From: Forficula auricularia
Lineage: Eukaryota > Arthropoda > Insecta > Dermaptera > Forficulidae
DNA length: 64,000 bases
Direction: 5' to 3'
Assembly: GCA_024734495.1 (NCBI GenBank)
Contig: JALMQS010000134.1
Location: 62,001-126,000 of the forward strand
Positions 23,738 through 34,042 of the stretch are shown in pieces. The translations under genes and the position numbers were made by a program. Within the stretch, counting starts at the first letter, position 1. Each line of letters begins with the position of its first letter. The notes below the pieces were generated by a model. The model searched no databases and was not told the origin of the DNA. It saw only the letters and a list, made by a program, of their open reading frames with translations.

Positions 23738-24100
23738 TTGCCACAATTACAAATCCTCATGGAGAATACATTTCGTAGAAAGTATTCGAAGTTACAAGAA
23801 GATCTCCTACTTGAAATCAACCATACACCCGAAAAAGAAGCTTTAAATTTGTATTTTAAATTGAGATTGAAATATTCTACTGCATGTAAAAATATTTGGT
23901 TCCACAAGACATGCCACTCCGAGAATATCATCCCAAGATATATACAAATAAAAACCAACATCAAATCCAGAGCGTCTTCAAGAGTCATTGCTGATGGCAA
24001 GAGGAAATGGGTGAGTTATGAATTGAACCATTTATACTCTGTTAGAGATACATTTAAACTGTACATATATCATATTCACAGGCGATTAAAAAAAATTTAG
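23738..24100 (+). pseudogene. Probable PLE polyprotein N-terminus
   Basis: A 120-codon frame just inside the left terminal repeat, rich in Lys, Leu and aromatic residues, with a segment CKNIWFHKTCHSENIIPRYI. PLE proteins have a helical N-terminal region with a Cys-x(n)-Cys followed by I-I/L-P at about this distance from the reverse transcriptase, so position and composition fit. It ends at a stop at 24098-24100, about 70 bp before the gap; weak similarity continues in another frame. I base the call mostly on context. Confidence 0.45.
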
Positions 24101-24172
24101 GCCCTCCACTATTCGATTGCAAAGATAGTGATATCAGAGACAGAGTTGAACTTTTAATTAACAAAAAACAGA

Positions 24173-24272
24173 NNNNNNNNNNNNNNNNNNNNNNNNNNNN
24201 NNNNNNNNNNNNNNNNNNNNNNNNNNNNNNNNNNNNNNNNNNNNNNNNNNNNNNNNNNNNNNNNNNNNNNNN
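24173..24272. other. Assembly gap, exactly 100 N
   Basis: A round 100-N run, the usual placeholder for a gap of unknown size. It lies between inverted PLE sequences, a structure that short reads do not resolve. Confidence 0.98.
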
Positions 24273-24333
24273 CTCAACCATTTGAAAAATTCTAACCTTC
24301 CATTCATAAATTAATTCCCTGTTAATCAATTGT

Positions 24334-24386
24334 AATAGACTGATGAAGAGGGCAAAGCCCTCGGAACTATAGTCTCGATATAAATA
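24334..24386 (+). ncRNA. Hammerhead-like motif, family 1, core-damaged
   Basis: CTGATGA at 24340, extra A, helix II GAGGGC/GCCCTC with AAA loop, then GGAAC where GAAAC is expected (A to G at 24364), TATA, and an intact GTC triplet. Helix III (AC/GT) is kept. This copy has the cleavage triplet that the 10037 copy has lost, but lacks the core A. Confidence 0.6.
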
Positions 24387-24487
24387 AATAAAATTTATAA
24401 TTCCAGCAGAAGACACACTCTTTTATTGTCTCCTTCAATATATAAAAATTCTGCTAGTCTCGGCACAAAAACTTTCAATTTAAATGT

Positions 24488-24808
24488 AAGCATTATCAGA
24501 AAATAAGTTCATATTTGGTAGGTATGTATGTATTAGCAAAATAAATAGTCATAATTCATAATACAAAATAATTACTTGATCAGCAAGATTATACAACTCA
24601 ATTCAATATTGTGGTTAGTCACAACTACTTTCTGCAAAAGCGTAGCATTGCAGATTATGAGGATAGACCATGAAAAGACAGGACTGCTGATGACCTCTAA
24701 GCTAGGTAGGACATGTTATTATCTTCAAGATATCAATTGATAGAGAGGAGCCGAATCCAAATCTATCAAAATTGAATTGGTTAGCACGAAAATAATATCT
24801 AGAAGCTA
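24488..24808. other. AT-rich spacer
   Basis: Nothing recognised between the PLE end and the SINE head. Confidence 0.45.
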
Positions 24809-24846
24809 TAATGCCTCCGTGGTGTGGTGGTCAGCATGTCTGGCTG
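24809..24846 (+). repeat. Truncated tRNA-derived SINE head
   Basis: GCCTCCGTGGTGTGGTGGTC followed by AGCATGTCTGGCTGC resembles the A-box half of the tRNA-like sequence at 28791-28870 and the start of 31634. The B box is absent; LINE sequence follows directly. Confidence 0.5.
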
Positions 24847-25080
24847 CAATTTCAAATCAAAGTCACTAATCAACCAATTCTAAAATATTTAGGAGTAGAA
24901 TTAGATGAGCGGATGCTCTTTAATAAACATCTGGAAAACAAACTGATAAAGGCCAGAGCAGCCTTCATGGGGCTAAATTCTTCTTCGCTCAGTATCCCGA
25001 TCCAAAAACTAAAAATACTCAGCTATACCACTCTTATTAACATTAAACCTACCAGTATTGATCAAATGACCGGTCTTTGA
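24847..25080 (+). pseudogene. Non-LTR reverse transcriptase fragment (post-palm)
   Basis: About 78 codons with ILKYLGVELDERMLFNKHLE, the conserved K-Y-L-G-V-x-L-D block that follows the catalytic palm of non-LTR (Jockey/I/R1-like) reverse transcriptases. The catalytic motif itself is not present. The open frame that includes it is preceded by SINE sequence, so the ATG at 24811 is not its start. Confidence 0.65.
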
Positions 25081-25184
25081 AATTACTTATTTCTCTTAAT
25101 ATATATAATGAAGATAATAATTATTTAATAATGAAAATATAGTTTCTTTTATTTAAAAATAAATCATCTACATTTTATTCTCTT

Positions 25185-25620
25185 ATTACAACATTTTTAC
25201 AAATTATAGGCTTCTCAATGGCACATTTGCCGCATACAGTACTTTTTACATTTTAGACAGTCTTATTGTCTTTGCAATATCTTATTTGACATGTTTTCCG
25301 ATCACTTGTTCGTGCACTAATATATTTCTGGCTGCTTTTGCTGGCTCTTCTTCCCTGCCTGGTTGTTGCTCTTTTTGATATTCAATTATAAGTTATTCTC
25401 CCAATTGAAATGAAAAGTTTTAGCCTTGATATTACACTTCCGGTTGTTTCTTTCATATAAAACAAATGGATTTATCCCGGCTAAGTCTAAGATATTGAAA
25501 AATACTTGTAGGTGCCTCTTACTTTTGTAAAAAATTGGCGAAACACCCTCGTACACCAAAGTGCAAATAAAAACTATATCATACAATATATTTATATTGA
25601 ACAATTTTTACTTCACATAT
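25185..25620 (-). pseudogene. piggyBac-type transposase C-terminus
   Basis: Read on the minus strand, 25604-25386 contains LQVFFNILDLAGINPFVLYE, the conserved FxxILDLAxxNxFxLY segment of piggyBac transposases. After a break, the 3' part (about 25340-25190) reads SARTSDRKTCQIRYC with NKTV, then VCGKCAIEKPIICKN, a match to the C-terminal cysteine-rich DNA-binding domain. Several stops and a frameshift separate the two parts. The DDD catalytic core upstream is missing. No TTAA-flanked terminal repeat was identified. Confidence 0.65.
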
Positions 25621-26215
25621 ATATTCAATATAATTATATAATTTAGGATATAATGTGAAGTATTAAGATTGCCTGCCGGGTTGGAAAGCTGTCCGCCTGT
25701 ATTTATGCAACCAAAAGACGCCTCTTGGTCGGACTAGCCTACCCTACAGGCGTCCTTGTTAAATATATATTTTTCATTAACCGTAAGTCTCAGAGCTTCG
25801 AAATTTGAAACTTAAGCTCGATATAGGCTAGAAGGTGTAAAACAAGTTTTTGGCGCTTCCAGCAATCTGGCATCTGTTCTGGAGTTGTGTCCTACTGGCT
25901 CCCATATATACCATACATGTATTTTAATTATTAATACCTTTAACATCTGGTGTTTTTATTTGGTTGGCTGATGAGGAGTTGTAACATAATTTGTAAAAAA
26001 TCTGTTTTTCTTTTCTGTAAAGGGCTGCCCCCTCTGCGTGGCGCAATAAATCATTAGTCATTGAAATCGAAACAGGAGAAGTTGATATTTAACTGAAAGA
26101 ATTTTTTTAAGAAAGAGTTTATAAATTAGCGTTAAAATTGGTATGATGATTTCAAATATAGGGAAAAACTAAGGTGAAAGTCCTATGGTGCTATACCAGT
26201 TGATTTATTTTAGTT
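25621..26215. other. Spacer, possible SINE-like block
   Basis: GC-richer segments at 25665-25760 and 26020-26060 suggest short interspersed repeats, but I found no A/B box. No gene. Confidence 0.3.
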
Positions 26216-27205
26216 TTGTTTCTTCTAAGTAAAAAAATAGGCTTTGCATGGACGAACGGAGGGAATTCGGATTGGTGGTCAAACTACATATCTGATATTC
26301 GATACGCTGATGATATGGCTCTTATAGCGGGAAAACATCGAAGATCTTCAAAACTTAATAGAAATCGTCAAAGAAATATCAAAAGAAATATGGATTAAAT
26401 AATAACACAGCCAAAACAAAACTAATGGTCATCAGTAGGGGTGCTTCTGGTTGGATGATGGTGAAATCATTCAACAGATATCACATTTTAAATATCTCGG
26501 TTCATGGCTTAATGATTTGGTCAACCCTAACGAAGAAATTAAAACGAAAAATGAAGTATCAAGATCTGCATTTAAAAAAATGTGTAAAATTCTGTGTCTT
26601 GGAAATTTGCGTCCAATTTCTGCGCGATTATGTCTGGTCTGTCCTCCTGTATGGTTGCGAAACTTAAGGTCAGCATGATGAATCAATCGCCTTGAAGCGT
26701 TTGAAATGTGAATGATATAGGCGAATGCTCAAGATATCATAGACAGCGCATGAAACCAACTAAAAGGTACTCCACAAACTACATAAGGAGAGAGAACTTC
26801 TACAAATAATAAAGAAGAGGAAGTTGGAATACTTTGAACATGTGATTCGAGCTCTAAATACAGGCCATTTCAAGTTATCATGCAGGGAAAGATCGAGGGA
26901 AAGAGAAGAATCGGAAAGAAAAATCTCACATGGCTGAGGAACGTTAGAGTCTGGATGGATTGGAGCCAGAACAACTTTTCAAAATCGCATCCGATAGAGA
27001 AGGTATTAAGGAGTTCGTCGAGACGGTCATCCAAGCCTGAAAACAAGCAATTGAAGAAGAAAATAAAATAGAAGTATAAGTGAAATCACTCAACAACAAA
27101 TGAATCCTGTCCTCCAATGCCTCTAATTTCTCCATAAAAATTGATCATTTTTATAAATAAAAGATAGAGGACACCAATTTTTAAGAATTTTTGAGTGCAA
27201 ATTAT
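26216..27205 (+). pseudogene. Non-LTR retrotransposon relic: RT active site to 3' end
   Basis: Frame pieces in order: ISDIRYADDMALIAG with the catalytic YADD; HFKYLGSWL; a SAFKKM..ILCL block; VWSVLLYGCET; a YRRMLKIS block; KRKLEYFEHVIRAL; GKIEGKRRIGKKNLTWLRN; and a terminal DR-like block. This order is typical of the C-terminal part of a Jockey/RTE-like LINE protein. It is spread over at least three frames with stops, so it is dead. The element is 5'-truncated just before the active site, and its 3' UTR runs to about 27205 (GAGTGCAAATTATAACTTTA). Confidence 0.8.
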
Positions 27206-27220
27206 AACTTTAATTCAAAA

Positions 27221-27505
27221 ATTTTTTCTTTATGAAACATCAACTTTTCTACTCTCGGCAAAATAAAATCTTTTCAATTATTAACTATATTTAATGTATG
27301 TAGATATAATTCACAGTCAATACAGGTTGTTGGATCGTTGTTCACTTATTTATTATTTTATTATAATATATAATTATGGTCCTGTTGCCTGTTTTGTCTG
27401 GACAATATTTATGATTTGTAAGGATGGACGTTTTTATAACGTCATTCGAAATTGCCAGCCATACCTGGTCCATCATCACCAAAAGGTTAAGAACCACTGG
27501 TCTAT
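27221..27505. mobile_element. PLE-end trace and a hAT-like terminus
   Basis: CTACTCTCGGCAAAATAAAA at 27250 resembles the distal part of the family-1 PLE terminal repeat. At 27470-27503, CATCATCACCAAAAGGTTAA followed by GAACCACTGG matches the form of many hAT right ends (inverse of CAGTGGTTCTTAACC). CAGTGGTTCTTAA also occurs at 32322. Only ends are visible, with no transposase. Confidence 0.4.
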
Positions 27506-27562
27506 ATGCTCGAAACTAGTCTCCATATTATAAGTAATAATAAAAATTGTTTTCCAACAAAT

Positions 27563-28050
27563 GCTCAAGATATCTTGGACAGGGCATGCAACCAACCGAA
27601 ATGCACATCTGAAAATAATTTATGTATAGAGAACTTCTACAATTATAATTATTATAAAGAAGAGGAAGTTGGAATACTTTGGACATGTGATTCGAGGCCA
27701 TAAATACTAAATACAGGCCACTTCAAGTTATCAAACAGGGCAAAATCGGGGGAAAGAGAAGAATCGGAAGGAAAAATCTCTCATGGCTGCGGAACGGGAT
27801 TGGAGCCAGAACAACTTTTAGAATCGCATCCGATAAAGAAGGTTTTAAGAAGCTCGTCGAGACGGTCGTCCAAGCCTGAAAACAGGTACTTGAAGAAGAA
27901 GAACAAAATAAAATAGCAGTATAAGAGAAATCACTCCACAACAAATGAATCCTGTCCTACAATGCCTCTAATTTCTCCATCAAAATTGATCATTTTTATA
28001 AATAAAACATAGAAGACACCAGCATTTTGAGTGCAAATTATAAATAACTT
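27563..28050 (+). repeat. Second copy of the LINE 3' tail
   Basis: Runs parallel to about 26725-27205: CTCAAGATATC, AAAGAAGAGGAAGTTGGAAT, GGGGAAAGAGAAGAATCGGA, CGTCGAGACGGTCGTCCAAG and the same 3' UTR ending TGAGTGCAAATTATAA. It is diverged and lacks the RT part, so it is a separate 5'-truncated insertion or a local duplication. Confidence 0.8.
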
Positions 28051-28548
28051 TAAGGAGGTTCTTTTGCGACAATCCATACAAAATGTTTTAGCTCTATAAA
28101 TATGAACGGAACTAAAATTTTTAGGTTATCTTTTTAACGTGACTGTACCACTCACACTACTAAATCTCTATATAGATACACACATACTACGAAATATTAT
28201 TCTATGTGAAAATGTGACAACGTCGCATATTTATTTTCCTACTCGCCTTTTAACAGCTCAGACCCTGTCAGATCAGTTTCTGCTGTCAACATAAATAAAT
28301 TATTATTTTTGTACTCATTTTAATTTAAAAATAATTATGGAAGATCGAATTCACTATAAAAGAAGATTTATAAAAAAAGGGCTTGGTAAAAAAGTTAAAA
28401 TTGTCAAACCTCTACGTGAGAAAAAATAATCAAATAATTTGATAAGTAATGTTGAATCTAATCATTGCGAAGGCTATCTCCTTAAAAGTTAGTGATATAT
28501 TTTTCTAAATTTTTTTTTTTTTTAATGATATTGATGAGAGAAGGAGAT
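28051..28548. other. AT-rich spacer
   Basis: Nothing recognised. Confidence 0.45.
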
Positions 28549-28872
28549 ACACCAGAAGGTGGATCCCCTAAAGGCTTGTATGGGCTGGCCCCTCAATCGT
28601 GAAAAGAACAAAGTAGAAGGAAAAGAAGCCGGGATCACGAGCCAATCTCAGAAACTTAGATACAATTCAATATCCAATTTACTAAGGTTTTAGGGGCTTC
28701 GAGCAGTGGTAAATTCTCCGCGCGATAAATTCGGTTAAATTTATCTCCCACTTAATTTTTATTACCAGGCCCTATACTTACAGAAAAAATGTCTGGGTAT
28801 AGCCGGGAATCGAACCCGAGACCTCCGGGTTGCCAGTCAGTTATTCTGACCATTACACCACGGGGGCGGACA
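28549..28872 (-). mobile_element. tRNA-derived SINE
   Basis: On the minus strand the head at 28870-28791 has an A box (GTGGTGTAATGGTCAG) and a perfect B box (GGTTCGATTCC) with a paired T arm (CGGG/CCCG). The acceptor strands do not pair, so it is not a functional tRNA. A ~240 bp body follows to about 28549. A SINE of this kind is transcribed by RNA polymerase III from the internal boxes and moved by a LINE. Confidence 0.7.
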
Positions 28873-29331
28873 AATAATATATTTCTTTTCAATATATCGT
28901 AAAAAATATTTATTATAATTAAATATTTCAATAAGTAAATTTTATTTATCGTTTTGTTTTATACTTTGTTACGGCCAACAACTCACAATGAAAACTTCAG
29001 TGTAAACTAAAGCACAAACTTCACAACTTGAACATCAACATTCTTCTGCTAAATTGAAGAATTTGTTTATGTTAACAACGAAATTTAGTTTTGAATTAGA
29101 TACCATATAAAAAAAAACCTCTCTACAAACTTTCAGTGAATTATGGTAATTTGAATATCTGGCAATTAGAAAATTATAGAACAACCGGCGAGAATCTGGC
29201 CATTTAATGGAAAGAATCTAGCCATAATTATGCGACTAGATTCTGGGCAGAAAAACCGGTCAGAATTTGGCTTGCCACCAGAAATTCTGGTCACTTTTCC
29301 TACCAGGGTCTCTCTAAATTTTTATACTTAT
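28873..29331. other. Spacer with a short internal repeat
   Basis: AT-rich. Around 29180-29300 the phrase AGAATCT/AATTTGGC recurs several times within 110 bp. No gene. Confidence 0.35.
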
Positions 29332-29603
29332 AACATCGCATTAAGACAATTTCATCATTTGGAAGGCCGTTTACAACGCCAACCTCATATTTGAGAGGCT
29401 TATCACGATTTCATAAGACTATTTAGACAGTGGACATAATATGGAGCCAGTTTCTTTATCCGATCGCCCGGCTTACACACCATATTATATTCCTCATCAC
29501 CCTGTACATCGCCCAGATTATCCGCCAACAAAAACCCATGTTGCATTTAATGCTTATTGTCATACCTCATCAGGAAAATCTTTAAACGACATTCTTTACA
29601 CAC
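29332..29603 (+). pseudogene. BEL/Pao retrotransposon polyprotein, part 1
   Basis: ALRQFHHLEGRLQRQP and EAYHDFIRLF, then after a frameshift MEPVS, YYIPHHPV, and VAFNAYCHTSSGKSLND. These blocks, in this order, are diagnostic of the region entering the BEL/Pao reverse transcriptase (the family form is YxPHHxV then RVVFDAS then SLND). One stop and one frameshift are present. The coding match stops at about 29603, where a LINE fragment begins; the continuation is at 30085. Confidence 0.8.
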
Positions 29604-30040
29604 AATTCCTATGCGGGCATGGGTGCTTTTGCTCCTTCTTACCTCGTATTGGGAGAAAGGAAGATGGCGTCTACTGGTTCTGCATTGAAGAGGACACCGC
29701 GGAACACACTGTATTTTACTGTCCGAGATGGGGAGAACGAAGGATTAGGCTTTGCCAGGATTTGGCAGCTGATTTTAACAGACAATGGAGAGAGATGGCA
29801 TAAAGTCGCTGCCTTCCTGAAATCCATTCTCCAGGAGAAGACAGGCCATGAAAGATAAAATCTAAACGGCGTTCTGGGTACCGAGTAGAAAAGGCGATAT
29901 TCTCGTAACCTGAAGTAATACTCTGTGGTCCCAGGTGACGGGGAAATAAGGGGAGGGGAGTTTAGTCAGTCCCTGGAAATGACAGGAACTTGACACTTCC
30001 GTGAGGCACCTGCCGAGGGGTGTCTACCGACAAATTCTTA
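29604..30040 (+). mobile_element. R1-like LINE tail inserted in the BEL/Pao frame
   Basis: QFLCGHGCF and LPRIGRKEDGVYWFC, then EDTAEHTVFYCPRW, are the C-terminal Cys-His finger region of R1/TRAS-type LINE proteins. It is fused in frame to the upstream BEL/Pao codons by accident. About 150 bp of 3' UTR follow (to roughly 30040). The fragment is 5'-truncated. Confidence 0.7.
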
Positions 30041-30084
30041 TCAGAGGAGATCAACAAGATTAGCAACGAATTCTATGGCGTTTC

Positions 30085-30354
30085 TCCCCCACAGGAGCCC
30101 AATTCTTCATACGGTCTTAGTACTTTTACATATGGCGTTTCATCTAGTTTATTAATTAATATCGTGTTTCACCTAAAACCTACACCACTTTATCTAAGTA
30201 AAAAAAATACTCTATTTCTCGCTCTGCAACAACTTGCAATAGATGAAAAAAATCGTTACCCGGCCACAGCACGTGTTCTTCAATCTGATGTATATGTCGA
30301 TGATATTTTGACTGGCTTGGAATCTGAATCAGAAGCACTTAGTATACGTTATGA
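30085..30354 (+). pseudogene. BEL/Pao reverse transcriptase, part 2 with YVDD
   Basis: YGLSTFTYGVSSS, ALQQLAIDEKNRYPATARVL and VYVDDILTGLESESEALS. The TYG(T/V)S block and the catalytic YVDD followed by ILTG are specific to BEL/Pao. A segment between them (LLINIVFHLKPTPLYLSKK) does not fit the family and may be a further small insertion. The frame ends where the hAT MITE begins. Confidence 0.8.
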
Positions 30355-30799
30355 GTAGAGACCGGATTCCTATGCAATTCATATTTTGTTTACCGCCACG
30401 TACGACCCAGGAAATCAATTATCTATCCGAACCATGCATCTAGGATACTCTGGGTTAAATTTTATACTGCATATTTTTCCATATTTGAGTAATATTGCAT
30501 AAAATTGCATATTTTAAGGATATTGTATAAAATTGCATATTTCACACCAAATACCCAGGTTTTAAAAGTTTTTTCCAGGAGAATGAAAATAAAACGATTA
30601 AATATAAAACAGGGGAGGACACTAATTTAAATTCCTCAACGACACTATGTGTAGTATTAGACTACGAAGTAGGAAGTTGGAATACAAAGATGTAAACAAG
30701 CTACATAATAACAACCCAGTCATTTTTATTATTATTCAGTTATACTAGAAAATGCATATTTTGGCAGTTTTTACCGCATAAAAATCCGGTCTCTATTTA
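30355..30799 (+). mobile_element. hAT-like MITE inserted in the BEL/Pao RT
   Basis: Terminal inverted repeats TAGAGACCGGATT (30355) and AATCCGGTCTCTA (ending near 30799), extending imperfectly to about 20 bp. Flanks GTTATGAG and TTTATGAC are consistent with a slightly mutated 8-bp target duplication. Removing the ~445 bp element rejoins the RT frame (ALSIRY / LTNLLMAVGFELRKW). The interior is AT-rich, with repeated ATTGCATAT-like words and no transposase. Confidence 0.75.
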
Positions 30800-30910
30800 T
30801 GACTTAACGAATTTACTCATGGCGGTCGGGTTTGAATTAAGGAAATGGCTCGATTCTTCTGGAGAGATGGCCCAGCCCAACCCTTTTTTCAGCGTTGATC
30901 TATTTATTTA
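30800..30910 (+). pseudogene. BEL/Pao reverse transcriptase, part 3
   Basis: LTNLLMAVGFELRKWLDSSG is the conserved L-x-x-x-G-F-x-L-R-K-W block immediately downstream of the BEL/Pao RT palm. The frame then runs into stop-rich AT DNA. Confidence 0.75.
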
Positions 30911-31633
30911 ATATTTTACACAGTAGCCTATATTCCCAGTCAAATATTTATTTTTCTTGACCATGGCGGTTTCTTGCCTATTTATTTATTTATTTTTTAT
31001 CTTGACTACGGCAACTTCCGTCTACTTATTTATTTATCTGTTTTTTAAATTATTTATTTTTAAATAATTTAACAACAATTTCTTTAAATCCAGTGACAAT
31101 TCTATTTATTTTTTGTTTTATTTATTTGATTATTTATTTATTTATTCTTCCCACTGAATTTATTTATTTTTATTGTTTGGACGACATGTGGTATTCCCTT
31201 TTTTATTGTTATTATTATTATTTTATTCTTGGTCGCAGCATACTAAGGTTTCACACCGTTCTGCTGTGGCCACACCCTGAGCCACTCAACCGGACCCTGG
31301 GTGGGAGGATCAGAGGGCTATAAGGGGAGATGTGGTGGCACTTTGAAAAAAAAATTAATAATTCGCCAAAGATTTTGCAGATTCTCACCTTCGTCTACCA
31401 TCTTCATCGACATATTATGTAAGTAGGTACAATTCAATCATTTTCGAAAAAGAGAAAAAATAAATTCTTAAGCACGCCTGCCAACAATATTTATTTATTA
31501 TATCTACAAGGAATATCATACCATTTTTTATTCATTTAAAAATTCGTTTATTATTTTGTTTAGATTGAATATTTTCTCACTTTTCTTTTCTGATTTTCAA
31601 TATATGGTTTTTATAAATGAAATAAAACATTGT
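30911..31633. other. AT-rich spacer, possible BEL/Pao 3' end
   Basis: TTTA-rich microsatellite-like DNA. At 31317-31340, CTATAAGGGGAGATGTGGTG has a purine tract followed by TGT, which would suit a polypurine tract and LTR start for the BEL/Pao element. No second LTR was found. Confidence 0.3.
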
Positions 31634-31760
31634 CCGCCTCGGTGGTGTAATGGTATTTATTGAACGCCTGGAAAGTGTTATTGTACCCATACAAGATAGG
31701 AGATCATCTTGTCCGCCGACAGTGCAAATATTATCTCCTTGGGGCCCTCCATGGAGCAAA
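31634..31760 (+). repeat. SINE-like head
   Basis: CCGCCTCGGTGGTGTAATGG matches the A-box region of the SINE at 28872. The B box is not evident, so it is either a diverged or a partial copy. It contributes the first codons of the open frame that starts at 31650. Confidence 0.4.
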
Positions 31761-31797
31761 CAGGCGCCTGAAACATTTGGTCTTCTCACCCCAAATA

Positions 31798-32279
31798 TGG
31801 CACGAATGAATGTGCCACTTGCAGTGAACACCACTTTCACTCAACACCCGTCAATAGCCCACTCGCCGCAACTCCATTCGCCCTATCTACAACCGCCGAG
31901 ATTTATTTCTTCTCGTCCATCGATGAGTCCAATGGGCCCTCCAATCAGCCCACCAATGGTTTCAGTATTTGGTGGAAAACAAGAAGACATCAAGGAAACT
32001 TCTGAAGAGAAAGAAGTCAAAGATCTCCTTCCTTTAGTCTCGATCTTGGGAATGTTAGAAGCCAATGAAAGCTCGATAGGGGACAATTCCAAGAAAAGTG
32101 GAAACAATAATAATAATAATAATAATAATAATAGTTCTGATGAAAATGCCGAAGACGATAGTTCAGAAGAGAAAAATAATGAAAATGATTTTAGCGAAGA
32201 ACACCTCTCGTCCGCCACTCCAAATAGTAATGATGTCGAATCAACAGCACAAAATAAAATTTCCAAAATCTTTTCATGA
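31798..32279 (+). CDS. Pro/Ser-rich protein with Asn run and acidic tail, unknown
   Basis: The frame is open from 31650 to 32279 (210 codons), but the first ~45 codons overlap SINE-like sequence, so I take the Met at 31798 as the earliest defensible start. Regions: a Pro/Ser/His-rich segment (SPMGPPISPPMVSVFGG), a short ordered stretch KEVKDLLPLVSILGMLEA, a run of ten Asn encoded by AAT/AAC repeats (about 32104-32132), then a Glu/Asp/Asn/Ser tail ending KISKIFS. Low-complexity composition of this kind is common in insect transcription regulators. I cannot name the family, and no splice sites were fixed. It may be a terminal exon, or a chance frame. Confidence 0.4.
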
Positions 32280-33090
32280 TACCGGGTCATGATATTATAA
32301 TACCTTAGTGATCTACAGCAGTGGTTCTTAAAAAATATTTAAATATTTTACCACATTTATTTATTTATTTTCAATATAGATATTATATGTGTATATATCT
32401 ATATAATTTTTTTGAAAAATCACTTTTCTTTTTGTTCTAACCCACATTGTATATTCCTGTGATATTTTATATAGCTAACTAACATAGGTATATACATAAT
32501 AAATAAATTTCACACGTGTGAAGCTAAAAAAAACAACAACAACATATTGATAGAATATATAATATGTGTATAGATAGAAATTGAAAATGGATGATAAAAA
32601 AATGCACATGAAAAGCAATTCTTTCTATTTGAAAAAGAGAATCGAAATCTAATGACACTTATTGATTTCAATATGCTTAAAACAACAACAACAAAACAAC
32701 AAACCATTTTTGTTTGGACTAAAAAAAAACAAAAAAAAAACGAAAAAAAGGCAAACCTGCAATATTGAGGGAAATGTTGACAGCCTCCAAGCCATCAATT
32801 TCCAGTTCAAGAAGCAATTGCTTCTGTTATTTCTATTATATAAATATATATTATAATATAGTCTATCTCAAGTGATGAGAATCGAAGGAGATTTAAAAGG
32901 TTTTCAATAGAGAGCTTTTTAAGATGGAAACTCGAAGGAATGAATCCTTAAGATTTGTAAAAGAGGCTTATCTACTATGTAGTAAACAATTGGAGGAAAA
33001 AGTGAAAACTTTTTGTTAGGTTTTCTAGAATAAACTATTCAAATGTATACATGGTATGTTCAAGTATTATAATAGCTCTATAAAATGAAC
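32280..33090. other. AT-rich spacer with hAT-like end at 32322
   Basis: CAGTGGTTCTTAA at 32322 resembles a hAT terminus. Otherwise there are simple A/T-rich repeats (TATA and CAA runs near 32530 and 32680) and no gene. Confidence 0.35.
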
Positions 33091-33215
33091 GAGCTGGGTT
33101 CAATTCTCAAGTAGTTGGAAGGGGTCACCTGGGCTTTGACCAGGGGTGGCCAACCAGCTCTATTGGCAAGTTTTGAGGATGAGAATAGACTTGCTAGGTC
33201 TGAACCTCGACAAAT
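33091..33215 (+). repeat. SINE- or hAT-derived short repeat
   Basis: GAGCTGGGTTCAATTCTCAA contains a near-consensus B box (GGTTCAATTC) and is followed by CAGGGGTGGCCAACC, which resembles a hAT end. The block is GC-rich against AT-rich flanks. The exact class is uncertain. Confidence 0.35.
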
Positions 33216-34042
33216 TTCATCTTAATTGATCTTTTCTTAAAGTAATTGTTTATAGATAAAAATATAAATAAAAAAGTTTGTTTACATTTTTTTGAATTAT
33301 CTTTTATTTATTAATTGTTTTTTTAATTTTAAAACCCACTAATACTTTATAGCAAATATTGTTATATATTAGAATTTGTCAATTTAATTGATTAAAATCT
33401 TCTTATTAAAAAACACTGACTAAAAATATTATCGCAAGCTAGAAGATCAAGTATAGTACATGTCGATAGTGGGGAAGTAATCTCCGAAATCGAAGCCTCA
33501 AATACAATGTATACATTATTTCATGTAAAAAACTGCTTCAATTAAATTATTATTCATTATTTATTTTCAGCTTGTCTTCAACACAATGTAACGAATTTAA
33601 ATAGAATAAAAATAAAATAAATGGATATGTTTAAACAATTAATTGATGAAAGACAAATAATTTAATAAATTAATCAAATATTATGTAAAATATTGATTGA
33701 AGTTGTATAAATCTTAAATATAAGTCTGATATTACTTATTAGCTCCTGGACATCTAGATTGCAATTGTTATACTAATAATATATAAAAAAAATTAATAAT
33801 GGGCAAAGTAGTGAAAGTCAATGTATTAAAAAATACATTATTTGTGCATCCATATATGTATTCAAAAATTAACTGTCGAAATTATGAGAAAAAATTAACT
33901 TTGATCTTAAAATAATATTCTTACGAATATATGACAGATATCGATTTGCAAAAGATAAGTGTGAAAGTGTGGAGGAACAAATGTCGTACTAGTAAAATAA
34001 ATATTTTTAATGATTTCATTCTTTTTTTTTTTTTATTTATTT
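33216..34042. other. AT-rich spacer upstream of the G6PD exon
   Basis: Presumed intron or intergenic DNA. No further G6PD exons were seen here or elsewhere in the window. Confidence 0.5.

Larger units (their letters stand above)
23505..24487 (+). mobile_element. Penelope-like element spanning the assembly gap
   Basis: The left end has an inverted piece (23505-23595, reverse complement of 24273-24356) joined to a direct terminal repeat (23604-23724). Then comes a 120-codon N-terminal PLE frame, the N gap, and a right terminal repeat (24273-24487) with a hammerhead-like motif. The two direct repeats share AATTCCAGCAGAAGACACAC and the following ~90 bp with the 8956-10187 element. Most of the polyprotein must lie in the gap or be missing. 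Confidence 0.8.

Noticed and set aside
28791..28870. Functional tRNA gene on the minus strand
   Set aside because: A and B boxes and the T arm are good, but the acceptor strands do not pair and a long SINE body follows.
29441..29803. Single 120-codon protein
   Set aside because: It is an accidental in-frame fusion of a BEL/Pao RT piece and an R1-type LINE tail.
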